From Nicotiana tabacum (Eukaryota; Streptophyta; Magnoliopsida; Solanales; Solanaceae): 64,000 bases of DNA. Position numbers and translations under genes: made by a program. The stretch lies in assembly GCF_000715075.1 (NCBI RefSeq), contig NC_134100.1, forward strand, positions 29,308,042 through 29,372,041, written 5' to 3'. The notes beneath the pieces are model-generated. The model did no database searches. It saw only the letters and a program-made list of their open reading frames with translations, and was not told the DNA's origin. Shown here piece by piece: positions 49,301-61,411 of this stretch; within the stretch, counting starts at the first letter, position 1; every line of letters starts with the position of its first letter.

Positions 49301-52300
49301 TTATAAAGGATGGCCTCGCACAACCGTAAAGAGCGATATTTATAAATATAAACATGAATATGAACAATATTTGCGCTATTTATTTACTCATATTAATTGT
49401 CGTGTTGCTATTACTACTGATATTGGTAGAAGTGGTAATGACTGCGATTATCTTACTGTTACAAGTCATTGGATTGATGAGGAGTGGATAATGCAAAAGT
49501 GCATTATTGCTTATAGAATAATTAATTCACGTCACACAAGGCAGTTTATTTTTAGCACGGTTACGGATATTTGTCAATTTCAATGGATAATGTTACTAGT
49601 AACATTAATGTTGTAGCCTTGCTTACCACTACACTAAACCCTGCATTTAGTAACATTTTTCATGTTAGATGTATTTGTCATATTTACTACTCCCTCTGTT
49701 CCAGTTTATGTGAACCTATTTCCTTTTTGGTCCGTTCCAAAAAGAATGAACCCTTTCTAAATTTGGTAACAATTTAGCTTAAAGTTACAACTCTACCCTT
49801 AATGAGAAGCTTTTATAACCACACAAATACTCTGGGCCCCATTTGGACTTGTTTAGGACCACAAATTCCAAAAGTCTTCATTTTTTTCTTAAACTCCGTG
49901 CCCAGTCAAACAGGTTCACATAAATTGGAACGGAGGGAGTATTTAATTGTGGGTGATGGTATGAGAATTTTAAATGTTGAAATTGAAAAGGTTAAAATGA
50001 CTCTTAATTGGCTTTTTTATTCAAACCGTAGAAGTAGACTTAGAGAATATTTTAAAAGATGCGATGAATTTGGCCTAAGAGAAAGAAAGGTTCCTAAACC
50101 TTGTCCAACTAGATGGAATTATATGTATGAAAGTTTAGTTGTTGTAAATGAATATAGAAATCCCATAAGCTCAACGTTTAATGCTCATGTAAGTGATGAT
50201 GATGAGCACCTTACAAATGTGGATTAGGCTAATATTAAAATGCTTGTAGATTTTTTAGAAAGATTTCATGTTGCTACAAATGAATTTTCTGGGCAATATT
50301 ATCCTACTATTTCAAACTGTTTAGTTTATCTTGCAGATCTTGCAATTTGTTTGCTTATTTTTCAAAGGGTGGAGAAATTTATGAAGTAGCTATTGATTCT
50401 ATGAGAAAGAAATTTAAAAAATATTTTTTCCCTATTCCCCCTAATTATGGTATTGCTGCCTTGTTAAATCCTACTATGAAATTAGGTGGTCCTCAATATT
50501 GGTATCGATCTATTTATAATGGTTTAGCACTTGCACCTGAGGAGTTGTCTACACTTTCGGACGCACAAGCCTCAATTAAAATAAATGCTCTAATTATTTA
50601 TAGTGCTTATCAAATTGCACTAGGTAATGCTAGACCAGATATTTCAACTCCTTCTTCTTCTAGTTCTCAATCATCTAAAAGAACTGCAGGAGTAAGAGCA
50701 CTTACTGCTTGGACCGAATTCAGGGGTTCTCAAGGTTGTACCACTAGTAATTGTTCACAACTAAATGAGCTTGAAGTTTATTTGTCACAGGGACTTGAAG
50801 AAGTGAATCACGATGGCTCATTTAATCTTTTGGAATGGTGGAAGGACAAAGAAAAACACTTTCCGATCCTTTCAAGGATGGCCCGAGACATTTTAACCAT
50901 TCAAGTTTCAACAGTGGCATCGCAGAGCGCTTTTAGTCAAGCAAGACTACAACTCGGTGATTATAGAGCGTCTATGAGGGAGAGCTTGGAAAAATCAGTA
51001 CTTTTCAGAGATTGGATCCGTTCGAAACGAAGAAATTTTGGACTTGCTGAATCACAACCAGAGGTAGACGAAGCTTACGAAGAAATGTTAGCTGAACTTG
51101 CGGAGGATGCAGCTTCGCCCGGAAGCGGTGATGAACAAGCTTCTTTTCCGCCACCACCAACGGAAATTCCTGCGAACCTTGATGGATTTATGAAATTTGT
51201 AAGAGATACCATGTAAAATTAATATGTAACTTGTATTTTGGCACATCTTGATTAGTTTCTTTTTCTTCTCAATGGTGGTATTAGCACATTGGTTGTGCTC
51301 ATTTCATTGGGGGGTGGAAGCTAAGAAAGATTGGGCCATGTTTTCTTAATGTTATAATAATAAAAATTATAATGCATTCCTTTGAATATCTTTTCACAAT
51401 ATTTTGTGTTTTAAATTTGAATTAAAGATTTTTAAGTCACAATGATATAATATAATTTACAAGAAAATGCCTTAGATAAAAAATTTAAACAAATAAATAG
51501 GCCCACATATATATATATAAGCAATGTATAAAGTATATATATATTAATAGATATAAAGTATATATATATTTATAGATATAGATATAGTATATAATATATA
51601 TATATAAGCTATATAATTTATAAGAAATTGCCTTAGATAAAAAAAAAATTAAAAAAAATAGTCAACGCCGACTTAGGCCCGTTTAGGACCGGGCTCGGCC
51701 CACATAGCCCGGGACCATTAGTTCACAGTCCCGGTCCCGGTCTGGTTACACCCAAAAGCCCACGAAGCCCAGGTCCGTTTAAGCCCGGCCCACGAAGCCC
51801 GGGCCCACTTAGAAACGGACCGTTTAAGCCCGGCTCGCGAGGCCCGTTTAGGACCGGGCCCGGACCGTTTGCCACCCTTATCATAGATAGTACTATACCG
51901 AATTTTCTCCTCCTCCTTCAGTTAAGCCATCAATTATGATTTACTGCCATGACGCTCATTTGTTCAATATGAATGACGTTAGCAAATACAAAATTAGACT
52001 GGTCCCAGAGAATGTAAACTATAAATATAAACAAAACAAACTTTTATAGATAACTTCAATAAAGTACCAGACTGTCTATTCCGCATCTAGTTCCTCTTTC
52101 ACCTCCAACAACTAACATACTAAAACTCATCTCCCATAAGACTATTCCATTATTGCAACGCGAATGCAGCATGTTGTCAAAGGCGAAATGCTTTAAAAAG
52201 TGGTTCAGGTCTATCAGGGCTTTAAGCGCAAAGCGCAGTTAAGTGTGGGCTTTAGCAAAAGAAGGCGCAATAAAGAAAAACAATAAAAATATATTTGTAA

Positions 52301-55300
52301 TGCAAGAAAAAAATGACAAATCCGTTCATAAGTTTCCTTAACAATTAGCATCTCTTTGCCAATTATATTTGTGTTTAATACAGCTGAATTCAAGATAGAA
52401 TGTATGGGCAATAAGGCGCACGCCTTAGTGCCTTGCCTACATAAAAACGTAGCTTAAGCGAGGGAAGCGCCCTCCCTGAGCCTTTTTGAGCTTCAGGGCT
52501 TAAGCATGAGCCTTTGACAACACTGATGGTAAACCTGCTAAATGCCAATTATAACTGCCCTAAATAAATATATTAATGAAAATGACTCGTATCAGTCCTC
52601 CAACAATCCTAACCCAGCTAAGAAATGTTCCCGTTAAACAACTAAAGAAAAACATGTTGTGGAGGGACTCGACTTTACTCCTATTGAGTCAAACTATAGC
52701 ATACTTTATATGATAATGAAATATTGAATAACATTAAGAAGAATAACAATATCTGGATCAATAAATGCATAAGCAAGTGAAGCTGAAATCTCATATTCTT
52801 TCAACACTTACAGATGAAGCATCCGAGAATCACGGTTGTCAAAATTCTGTATGTACCAGCGAGGTGACATATGCTGTACCACATTGAACGTAAAAAGTCA
52901 GTCAATCTAAAATCCCTTGAACATCAGGTCAGAGCATGAAGTGAGCAACTTTGATGTTTAAAGATCTAGCTGTTCTAAAGAATCAAGAACTCCCTAGAAG
53001 TATAAGGGGGATTAAGTGGGGGGAGAAGACATACTCGGTGAATGCATATATTAGTATGAGTAACAAGAGAAGCTGCTTGTAATTCCATATGTCCAGCCCA
53101 AGTGCCATCCTTCTCCATGGACTCACAATATTCATCAAATGGTACTTCATCTTCAATAAAAGGCTCAAATTTATCACGGTTATTCTGTTAAATATAGCTC
53201 CATTTATTAGTACCTTAAAAATCTGTTTCGGTGTTCTAAGTACTAGAGAACATGATGTAACAGCAGAACTAGGATATACAAAAACTAAAGACAAAAGTGA
53301 TGCCTTGGAGGTTGCAGGGGAGGTTATTAGCAATTTTTTATATACATTTCAAAGTCAAAAGAGCTTGTTGGAAACAAGTAATATCTTCATATACGAGACC
53401 ATTTGGCTAACATCATAACTATCTGAACAATTATTTGTTCAAAAAAGTCGTTATCTGCTCAGACGTGGCTAGATAAACATGGACCAAAAAACCACTTGAT
53501 TCAAATGTCCTAAAAAATCAATAGATAAATAATTTTTCAGTCTAAGTTGAAACTGAAGAAAACACTCCAATAGTAGTTAGAACATAGCATATAGTCATAG
53601 GATTCCAACACCCCTCTCCCCGACCCACCCTGCAATAGTTCTATCGTACGACTAAGGTGCAGACATATTGGACTGTCAGCAGATTCCAACACTCCTCCCC
53701 CCGACCACCCTGCACATTAGTCATAGGATAGAACAATATGACAAAAATAGTACATAGCATATATGTCACAAGAATGGCTCAGTTCTTTCTGCCTTCATGC
53801 CAGAGAATAATATAAATAATATTGACAGTGTCAGCAGCTTTGCTGACAAATTATGGGGAATAAGCTCAGAGAAGAGAGTAAAAGTAGACACTCTCTTTTT
53901 CTTTTCTTTTTTTTAATAACCAAGAAATCCCTGAGGCCAGCTGGTGCATGATTCGAAACTCGATAGATAATGGGCCTGCCTCTACCCTTCTCCACTTAAA
54001 TGCCAGGCTATTTTGTCTGCGCAGGATTCGAACTCGTGATGTCCGTCTAACCACACTTTACCTGTTATGCTCTTACCACTAGGACAAAACCGTAGGAGGA
54101 AAATAAAGGTAGACACTTGAGAGGAAAAAAAGAGGAAATTAAAACAACAGCTGTAGAAGAAACTTAAGTTTCTAAGCTACTTCTTCTTGCCTTGCCAAAA
54201 TGACGTTACTTCTCAGTAGAACTGTAATTGAGCCCATCCCAATAAGAGTCTCAACACATTTAGAGATTACATCCTTACATAATTTTTTCACAAAATCCAT
54301 CTATCACTACCTATCATTAGTGCCTAAATACCAAACTAATTGGGATGAATCATATGAATCCTCTTAGTGAAGTTTGATTGTTTTAATTAAGTTTCTGAAC
54401 TATTAATAAACTTAAAAATCCTACCACTTCTGAACAACACCTTAAGCTATATAGTTTGGATACGAATACTGATTACGGAGCTCATATCAAATACAGATAC
54501 TGTCAAAAAATGCAAACTTTGAGAATAATGCCAGATTGTGTTCTTTCTTGTATTACTAATTTTTTTACCTAAATCACCTTCCTCTTCGAAATCCCGAAAC
54601 CAGACAACTTCAATTTTGCTTCTCCCCCTTGCCCTCTTCCTTCGGAATCTCATATGAAACCCTGGCTGGTAGCTGTGAAATTTCATGATTCCAGATCCCT
54701 AATTCATTCCTAGTTTCGAACTTCTATTTCCTTCTACTTCCTATCCAAGCATTGTAGGCGTTATTATTCGTTGTAATTTTCAGGTTTTGCTAATTACACA
54801 TTAACACCTCTATTTCAAAATTTAATTTTAACCTCAATATCCCTTGTATCCCCCTTTTTTTTAATACAACAGGATATTCATAACCAAACTACAAATAACA
54901 CCAACATTATAGCTACCAAATAATGTTCCTAGGTGTATCCTGAGCGTATCTTTGCATTGAATGACAAGATTGCACGGACATAATTCCACGTCACCTGATA
55001 GCATACTGAAGGAAAATCAAGTCATCTGAAGAAACACGTACCCTGATAAACTTTACAACCATATCCCGATATTTCTCATGCTCCTCCTCATTGCCTTCCA
55101 GTTGATCAGCTAATCCCCTGCGTAAATACAATGATTGCTTAACCTTTATCCAGAAGCTCAAGTAATCACTCTTTACTATTACATGTGGCATGGAAACCTC
55201 AAGAACTTGCTAAGTATTAAAATACAATGCTTAGATATACAACCTTAATATAGATTAAGGTCGCATCTTATGCATTTCTAAACCAAACGATGAACATGCA

Positions 55301-56111
55301 TCGAGTTTACATACACATTCACGCGGATTCTGATACAGACCAATATGTAGAAAAGGGTTAATCTTACAAAGTACAAACCTGAAGAAACAATTTCCATCTG
55401 CCGTCACTTGAATAATTTTTAAGCCCAATGCATCAAGCTGAGCTCGAAATTCAGAAATATCAGCCTGCTTCCCGTGTTTTTTAGCCTGTTGCATATGCAT
55501 TGTTCAGCACAATGACAGTAACAAAGACAAAGAAAGCACATAGCCTCAGTATATTATTAACCAGCACACTCAATTTCCATACTTACACCATCTGAAGTAA
55601 AATCTTTTTGTTTGGTGTACGACAACAAAAATTGTGAAGCTACATATAAGGTGGGAATAGCGAGGCCTTTTGGGAAAACTGTGTGGGCTTGGCCCAAAGC
55701 GAACAGAATCACACTATGTTAGCTCAACACTTCTTTTATGACAATGGCGCCTGCTACCTCCCGCCAACACAGACCAGGTACTCTACCCAGCTAAACTTAG
55801 GCCGATGAAAGAAATCACTTAGTGCTTTTGCCTCCCCTAAGATTTGAACCTATATAGAAATTAACCAAATGTGTTTAAGTCCCAAACTAATTGAAATCCC
55901 TTATATGAATCATCTGTACAATTCATCATGACTGTTTTTTATCTGGTATTTTCATGTGGTAACCCATATCTTTTAGACCTACTATGCTTTCACCAATAAA
56001 TTTGATTAACAAAGAGCGAAAACAGTAGAGATAAGGAGTTTAAATTATTCTGAAGGAACGTACATGGGATTGTTTGTTGGGTTTGGCCTTTTGATGCTTT
56101 GGCTTGGCCAT
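43304..56111 (-). CDS. OTU7: OTU-domain deubiquitinase with SEC-C motif, 11 exons, intact
   Basis: Predicted cysteine protease that removes ubiquitin. Exons (minus order): 56111-56064, 55485-55379, 55117-55042, 53184-53035, 52873-52812, 46853-46769, 46653-46507, 46385-46265, 44670-44537, 44117-44020, 43433-43304. All introns are GT-AG and every junction keeps phase: 1158 bp, 385 residues. Start MAKPKHQKAK. The OTU domain follows with VTADGNCFF (Asp and the nucleophile Cys), DGTWAGHMELQAAS and SYHDGEHYNSVR (catalytic His). Next is a UBA-like segment (GGDVDAAIEYLIAEQ), an acidic linker, the SEC-C zinc motif CPCGSKKKYKSCCG, and a basic tail ending DLGALCI. This architecture and length match Arabidopsis OTU7 (At5g67170) from memory. 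Exon 10's donor (GTATGG) was chosen because it alone restores phase. Intron 5 is 5.96 kb because of a hAT insertion. Confidence 0.92.
44209..44455. mobile_element. Stowaway-type MITE in intron 9 of the OTU gene
   Basis: Ends CTCCCTCTGTTTCAATTTAT and the complement ATAAATTGAAACGGAGGGAG followed by TA. This is the Stowaway (Tc1/mariner) signature. Confidence 0.8.
44470..44523 (+). repeat. Tiny poly(A) insertion with 15-bp target duplication
   Basis: AGATACAACAAGATT is repeated perfectly at 44470-44484 and 44509-44523, flanking AACTTATC and 16 A. The pattern is that of target-primed reverse transcription that copied almost only a poly(A) tail. It lies 13 bp from the exon 9 donor. Confidence 0.75.
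45875..46002 (-). mobile_element. TS-type SINE, 3' part, in intron 8
   Basis: On minus it reads GAGCCGAGAGTCTGTCGG, GGTAGGGTCTGCGTAC, CACTACCCTCCTCAGAC and TACTGGGTTG, and ends in (TTG)n. That is the 3' end of the TS SINE family first described in tobacco. The tRNA-related head is not visible, so it is truncated or the head is diverged. Confidence 0.82.
48486..51216 (+). pseudogene. hAT transposase, degenerate
   Basis: The N-terminus MAYSFKKMFSKNKG is followed by a BED zinc finger (VKCKTCGKELAFNY, then in another frame GSLKRHIMIHP), so a shift near 49010 splits it. Core pieces include FRPSNPHF-like and VITTDI-like segments near 49220-49600; a MITE at 49690-49939 then interrupts the gene. After a stop at 50225, the 50347-51216 piece is open for 289 codons and ends in the hAT dimerisation motif (EWWKDKEKHFPILSRMARD, QVSTVASQSAFSQAR, VLFRDWIRSKR). 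Family assignment is firm; the gene is dead. Confidence 0.88.
49690..49939. mobile_element. Stowaway MITE nested in the hAT transposase
   Basis: CTCCCTCTGTTCCAGTTTAT at the left and the complement of CTCCCTCCGTTCCAATTTAT at the right, with TA on both sides (49688-49689, 49940-49941). Confidence 0.92.
52172..52522. mobile_element. MITE with TGTTGTCAAAGGC ends in intron 5
   Basis: TGTTGTCAAAGGC at the left and GCCTTTGACAACA at the right are a perfect 13-bp inverted repeat. The inner DNA has further partial inverted words (AAGCGC, GCGCTT-like). Confidence 0.78.
53894..54102 (-). mobile_element. tRNA-derived SINE in intron 3, with target duplication
   Basis: On minus: CCTAGTGGTAAGAGCATAAC (Pol III A box), then GAGTTCGAATCCTGC (B box) about 45 bp later, an unrelated body, and a poly(A) tail at the low-coordinate end. 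The flanks TAAAAGTAGACACT and TAAAGGTAGACACT form a 14-bp target duplication with one change. Confidence 0.88.
55728..55858 (-). mobile_element. Au-like SINE fragment in intron 1
   Basis: On minus: GGTTCAAATCTTAGGGGAGG, a B-box-like start, then GCACTAAGTGATTTCTTTC, GGTAGAGTACCTGGTC and GGCGGGAGGTAGCAGG. This follows the angiosperm Au SINE body as I remember it. The A-box end is not visible, so it is truncated. Confidence 0.7.
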
Positions 56112-56224
56112 CTCTTCTTTTTAAATCAGATTCGCTTCCTCGATTCGTTATTTCTCAACTTCAAAAAAATAGATCAGTTGGTCTGCGAACGATTCGTGGC
56201 CTGAAACAGAGGTTTTGTCGCGGT

Positions 56225-56236
56225 CTATATATTTAT
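56225..56236 (-). promoter_or_regulatory. OTU7: Putative TATA box of the OTU gene
   Basis: On minus, AAATATATAGACC lies about 115 bp upstream of the start codon and would place transcription start near 56195 with a leader of roughly 85 nt. Inference from position and sequence only. Confidence 0.45.
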
Positions 56237-56302
56237 GGTTTCCCGAGTTATCCCTTACTTATGTTTTAATCCCCTTACTTATGTTTTAATCGCTAATGTT
56301 TT

Positions 56303-56595
56303 AGCTAGCGTTTGGACATAGATTTGGTTGAAACTTGAAAAAATAATTTTTGAAGTAGTTTTGAAAAATAATTTTTGGAAGTTGAAATTATGTTTGGACA
56401 TGTATTTTATTTGAAAAAAATTTGAAGTTTTGTGAGTGGGAGAAAAAATTTAACCCAAAAACTACCCTAAACTAGATTTTGGGAACTTGAAAAATAATTT
56501 CAGAAATTTTTCAAAAATACATCACTAAACTATGAACAAACAATGTAAAAAAGATTTGAAAAAAAGTTGGCAAAATGTATGGCCAAACGGGAGCT
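56303..56595. mobile_element. MITE upstream of the OTU gene
   Basis: Ends AGCTAGCGTTTGGACATAG and TATGGCCAAACGGGAGCT are inverted repeats. It is related in end sequence to the MITE at 19161-19436. About 70 bp upstream of the putative TATA box. No clear target duplication. Confidence 0.7.
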
Positions 56596-56959
56596 AAGTA
56601 TTTATGTTTTTATCTTGGGATTTTTACATACTTATACGCTATTGTAAACTTTATTACCTTCCATACTCAAGTTTCACTTTAATTACCTCTGATATACAAA
56701 ATTACCAGTTATGTACATTTTTAGGATTTAAGGATAATTAATCAATTCCTACAATTACTATCTCACTCCCCCCACGTTTCTCTCTCCATACCCCCGGCGT
56801 ATCTTCAGTATCTCCCACCATTAACGCATGTTTTCACTCTTCTTTCAAAAATCCCTCTACAGTTTTAATCTCTTCTTCAAAATCCCTCTCTATTCTTACA
56901 TATTCCAGCCCTAAATACTCTACCAAAATTGTAGTTGCTTAAATTTTTGCTTAATTTTT
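56596..56959. other. Spacer between the OTU gene promoter and the ULP-like gene
   Basis: AT- and C/T-rich DNA without recognised features. It may hold the end or promoter of the MULE that follows. Confidence 0.4.
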
Positions 56960-59900
56960 TATGAAGAAGAAAATATTCTCGAAGATTAGTCCTAAAAAAG
57001 CTAAAGCATGTGATATTCCTAATTTTGATTTGGGTGTTTTCTCACAGGATTCACCCAAAAAAGTTTCAAATCGGCACATGCAAAAGCAGAAACCAAGCCT
57101 AGGCGTTTCCTTCGTGAAGCTATGGCAGAAGCTCGAACAAAACAGAAGCACGATAGGGATACTAGTGAAGCGTCGACGTCTGTTAAATATGTAAAATGTA
57201 AGGGCAAAGAAATTGCTTCGGGTGATGATTTTGTCGAAGAAGAAGTTATCACGAAAGTTGCAAAAAAAAGCAGAGTTTCTCCTAATGTTAAACCTTCAAA
57301 AAAGAAAAAGGTTCAAAAATCAGCTAAAACTGTACCCCAAGAGTTATTGGAGAAGATACAATGGAGTAGTTTTAATTTTTTTTATTTTTTGTAAAGCTCA
57401 AAAACTTGTTCTCCTTCTCGTGAACATACATAATTTTTGTGTTTTTGTATTTGTAGATATTTTATGTACATTGTGTAGATTTGTTATATGTTAACAAATT
57501 TTCTTCATGTCAGTGTAAATTATTGTCTTCTTGTAGATATTTTGTAGTATAAATGTAGTTATGTTGTTATCTGGTTTGAAACAAGTTTATTAACTTGTTG
57601 TTATTTTTGCTGCAGAATCGAAAGTGTTTTGCACCACATGATTTTGATTATGGCATCACCAGGTACTAGACATTATGCGACCAAATTATTCCTGGCCAAA
57701 TCAAGGATTTACTGTTTGAAAATGGGTTGAAGCTGTTCAAAAAGATATGTTTTGAGTATATTCTTTCCTTGCCAAAAATATGTATCCAAAATCAAGCAAT
57801 TCGCCTTCTTATGAAGTATGAATTGAATGCATCTGGTTCCGACTTTTTTACAGCATGGATAAAGGGCGAGAGGTTGAATTTTGGGTTGAGAGAGTTTGTC
57901 CTGATTAGTGGCCTTAGACGTTTTACAGAAGTGACGGACTTTGATTACACAACTACGTATGACAGTAAGATAATGAGGAGCTATTTTCCGAACATGGAAA
58001 AAGTTGAGAGGTCATACTTCAAACAAATTGTAACCAGCCGTATTTAGGTGAACGATGAGGATGCAGTCAAGCTGTGTATTCTCTATCTCATCGAAGTCTT
58101 CATCTGTCCTTCAGACAAAGAGAATTTAGGCTTGATAGACCATTTTAGGTTCTACTTGGTGGAGTCGGGGCAATATGCGAACTACGCATGGGGTATCCAA
58201 TCTTATACACATTTGCTTGAGTCTGTTAGGCACAAGCTCAACTCTTCTGTGCATTTTTATCTCATTTAAGGTTTTGCACTAGCTATGCAAATATGGTTGT
58301 ATGAGTGTTGCTCTACGATCAACATGGATATAGCTACAAAATTTGCTAATTCAATCCCCCGCGTACTTAACTGGACAACTAGTAAGGACAAGATATGGTT
58401 ATCTACACTGGAAGATAGAATGATCAAACAATCATGGATCAAGGTAAATGTTTTCACTTCCGCGCACACAATTTAATATAAATTATATACAAAGTTAATA
58501 CATATTATGAGTAGGTCTCTCACATTTTTTCCACTCAGTTCACCAACATAATTGAAGCATCAGAAGAGCTTTCAAGAATGAATTTGCCAGATAAAGTTGA
58601 ATACATCCTTGTATAAGATGAAACAAAGTTCGAGCATTTGACAGATTCTCCATCTCCATCCGGTCATAAGCAGACAATTGGAAAAGATGACAAGAAAGAC
58701 ATTCTGAAACAAATAAAAAATTAAAAAAAGATGTTGATAAGGTAACATCTATACATAATCCTAGATGGTTTCTTTAATTTATGTTATGCAACTTATTTCG
58801 TTAACTTTTTCTATTTTAATATGTAGGTGGGTTTAGACCTTGGAACTTTCAAGAAAGATATTTTAAAGAACTAGATAGCATTCGACTGCTACTCAAAGAT
58901 TCAATCAAGGTTATTTTAGAGGCGATAAACGCTCAAAAGGATAACATTGATGCTATGGTTTCATTCGAAATATAGTCATTTTAGACAATAATTTTTACAA
59001 TTTCCAAGTATCTATTAACATTCATAAAAGTATATAGCCTAATAAATTATGCTTGCAGTTTACTGGCAATTCTACGAAAAATGATGAGCACTGCAGAGAA
59101 AAAAATAATCAACACATTCCAGACAGTAGTGCTAAACCAGTATTGGCCAGCAGTAGTAAACAAGTATCTACATTATCTTTACATTATGTCTGCATTATAT
59201 CTACATTATATCTACATATATCCGAAATTACTAACAACTAATCTATATTATATTTCCAATGATTTTCTTAGATACAAGATACCTGAATGACATTCAAATT
59301 GAGAAGAATGTTCCTGTAGGTGTTGATTTGTCTTCCAAATTTGAAGGGGCATTTGATGAAGAAAATGCAGGTATAATTTAGTACATGTCATCATCATATT
59401 TCACAATTTCCATATCAAATGCAGGACCACATTTCTACAAATTTACTATAATTTCACTACGATTTATCTACATTTTTGTTAATATTTCCTACAAATTAAT
59501 TAAGTTGTGCATATTTATTGTAACAGAGAAGGAAACTATGCATGTGGACTCAAAAATAGGAAGCTAATATTGGCATTCCAGGAGAGCATTTAAATGAGGA
59601 GAAGGAGACAACAAAAGTTCAATCTCCCATTCAACAAGAAAACGTTATACAACCAGGAGATGATTGTTGTGAACATTTCGGTGGTATTATATGTTACTTT
59701 ACAGTTGTAGGGAAAAAAAGGTTTTGACAATTTATTTCAATTTTCCATAAAGAACTGAAGCCACATGTTTTATTATTCTTTGGTTTTAAATTTTGAGGGT
59801 GAACCAACCGACTACAATAGTGTAAGTGATTCAGATGACTGCAAATTTGAAAAAAGGGGAAGTAAACTTGATGATTTTGAGCTGCCAGAGAACTTCTCCC

Positions 59901-61411
59901 GGATTGTTAAGTTTGGAGAGCCTATCCAAGATGACACAACCCCTGCTTTACAAGGAAGAACAAGGCAGCCTGGAAAGCATGTCAGATCCCCCTTTCTCCC
60001 TTTTTACAGTTCTGGAAGGGAGCACTTCAGGAGGACCTCCAATTTTCCTTATCAAGCATCCATTTACTGAGGTTATAGGCGACGATGTTGATTCTGACTT
60101 GTTGGAAAAATTCAATAAGTGGTTATACTCCGGTACTGACACGGTGTCAAAGAGGTTAGATTATACAAGTTTTTATATTATCGAGTTCATATAATTTTTT
60201 GATTTCTATTTGAATCAAAATATTTATTGTAATTGTTATGTGTTTAAATAGGAGGAAGGTACCTTATTCTATAAAAGATAACCAGCTTAAGCCGTGGTAT
60301 GATCTTGAAGTGGAGAAAGTTGATAAAAAGGAGTGGTTTTACACTTTACCACATCCCGTACAAATCTTCAACAATACGGTAAACACATACCTTGGCAGAA
60401 TGTAATGATTAGCTGTAGTATTCTATTATTGGAGAATATTGTAGCTTTTTTGTTTTAAAAGTGTAGTTAATTTGTTTGAAGCATTAAGAAATATATTTTT
60501 TTTGCAGCACATTGATGTTATTTTATACTATTTGAGGAAGAGAGGAAAGTATGGTCCTGTGAACCACTGACTGTATTTTCAAGATTAGAATTGAATAAAT
60601 TTATCAAAGATACATTAATGCTCCTAACTATAAGAAGCTTGATGTTGTCAAACCCCAAGACGTCGTATCAGAACACATAGGATATAGGCTACTTGCAAAT
60701 ATTGCATAGGATCAAGTTGATTTTGTGATTATGCCCATAAACATTGTGGAAAATTTTCATTGGTTGTTGCTTGTGTTTGACATTACCGAAAGGGTTCTAT
60801 ATGTTTATGATTCTATGGTCTCGTCACACAATCACATCCTTGTTGAATCTGTTGTCAACAAATTTGCGGTTATGATCCCCCTCTACTTGTCATGCATCGG
60901 CTTCTATGGCAAGCGTCCAGACATCAACTACAAGAACACAAAGGCATACATTGAAAAAGGTGTTACTGACCCTCTTGACATTCAGTGGTTGGTCGGTGAG
61001 ATACCCCAGCAAAAAGAGGGATCACTTTATGAAAAAGTTGTTTTTCCTTCTATTTATTTAACAGATTTTATTTAACCACTGAATGCTAAATTTTTTCCTC
61101 TAGTTTCTTTTTGCAGTGATTGTGGTGTATATGTTGCAGTATTTGCTGAATATGTCAGCATCGGAGAGCTATCGATTTCAAAGAAATACCTTTCTGATGT
61201 TGATCAACATTATAGACGCTATGGAGCGCTACTTTGGGATTATAGGAAAAAGCAAGAGATTGGTGCAACTAGTAAGAGTGAGGTGACTGGCATATTAGCA
61301 AGAAGAAAAGGTGCATCAGCTGATAATGAGAGAACACAAGTCCGGAAGAAGAAGAAGAAGAAGAAGAAGAAGAAGAAGAAGAAGAAGAAGAAGAAGAAGA
61401 AGAAGAATTAG
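56960..61411 (+). pseudogene. KAONASHI-like ULP gene: DUF1985 and Ulp1 protease, degenerate
   Basis: Multi-exon remnant. 56961-57390: basic N-terminus (KKIFSKISPKKAKACD, then in another frame KKSRVSPNVKPSKKKKVQK). 57727-58470: DUF1985-type region (ARLNFGL-like RLNFGLREFVLISGLRRF, PRVLNWTTSKDK). 59765-60160: acidic linker (ALQGRTRQPGKHVRSPF). 60270-61260: C48 Ulp1 domain with NFHWLLLVFD (catalytic His), LYVYDSM (Asp) and SDCGVYVAVFAEY (Cys), then a Lys-run tail. Ulp1 enzymes cleave SUMO; in plants many such copies ride on Mutator-like elements (KAONASHI). Stops at 58047, 58267, 58616, 60569 and 60708 break it, although the catalytic triad residues remain. Confidence 0.8.
61345..61406 (+). repeat. 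AAG microsatellite coding a lysine run
   Basis: About 20 AAG units in phase with the last Ulp1-side ORF, which ends N-stop right after it. Confidence 0.9.

Larger units (their letters stand above)
47844..51880 (+). mobile_element. hAT transposon in intron 5 of the OTU gene
   Basis: Inverted ends TAAGGGTGGTAA and TTTGCCACCCTTA, flanked by TAATAGAT (47836-47843) and TCATAGAT (51881-51888), an 8-bp target duplication with one change. Both subterminal 150-200 bp are rich in GGCCCG, CGGGCC and GGCCGG words. It holds a degenerate transposase (48486-51216) and is itself hit by a Stowaway MITE. At 4.0 kb it accounts for most of intron 5 and is opposite in strand to the host gene. Confidence 0.92.

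Noticed and set aside
53985..54085. tRNA gene from A-box and B-box motifs
   Set aside because: The cloverleaf cannot be completed, and a poly(A) end with a 14-bp target duplication shows a SINE.
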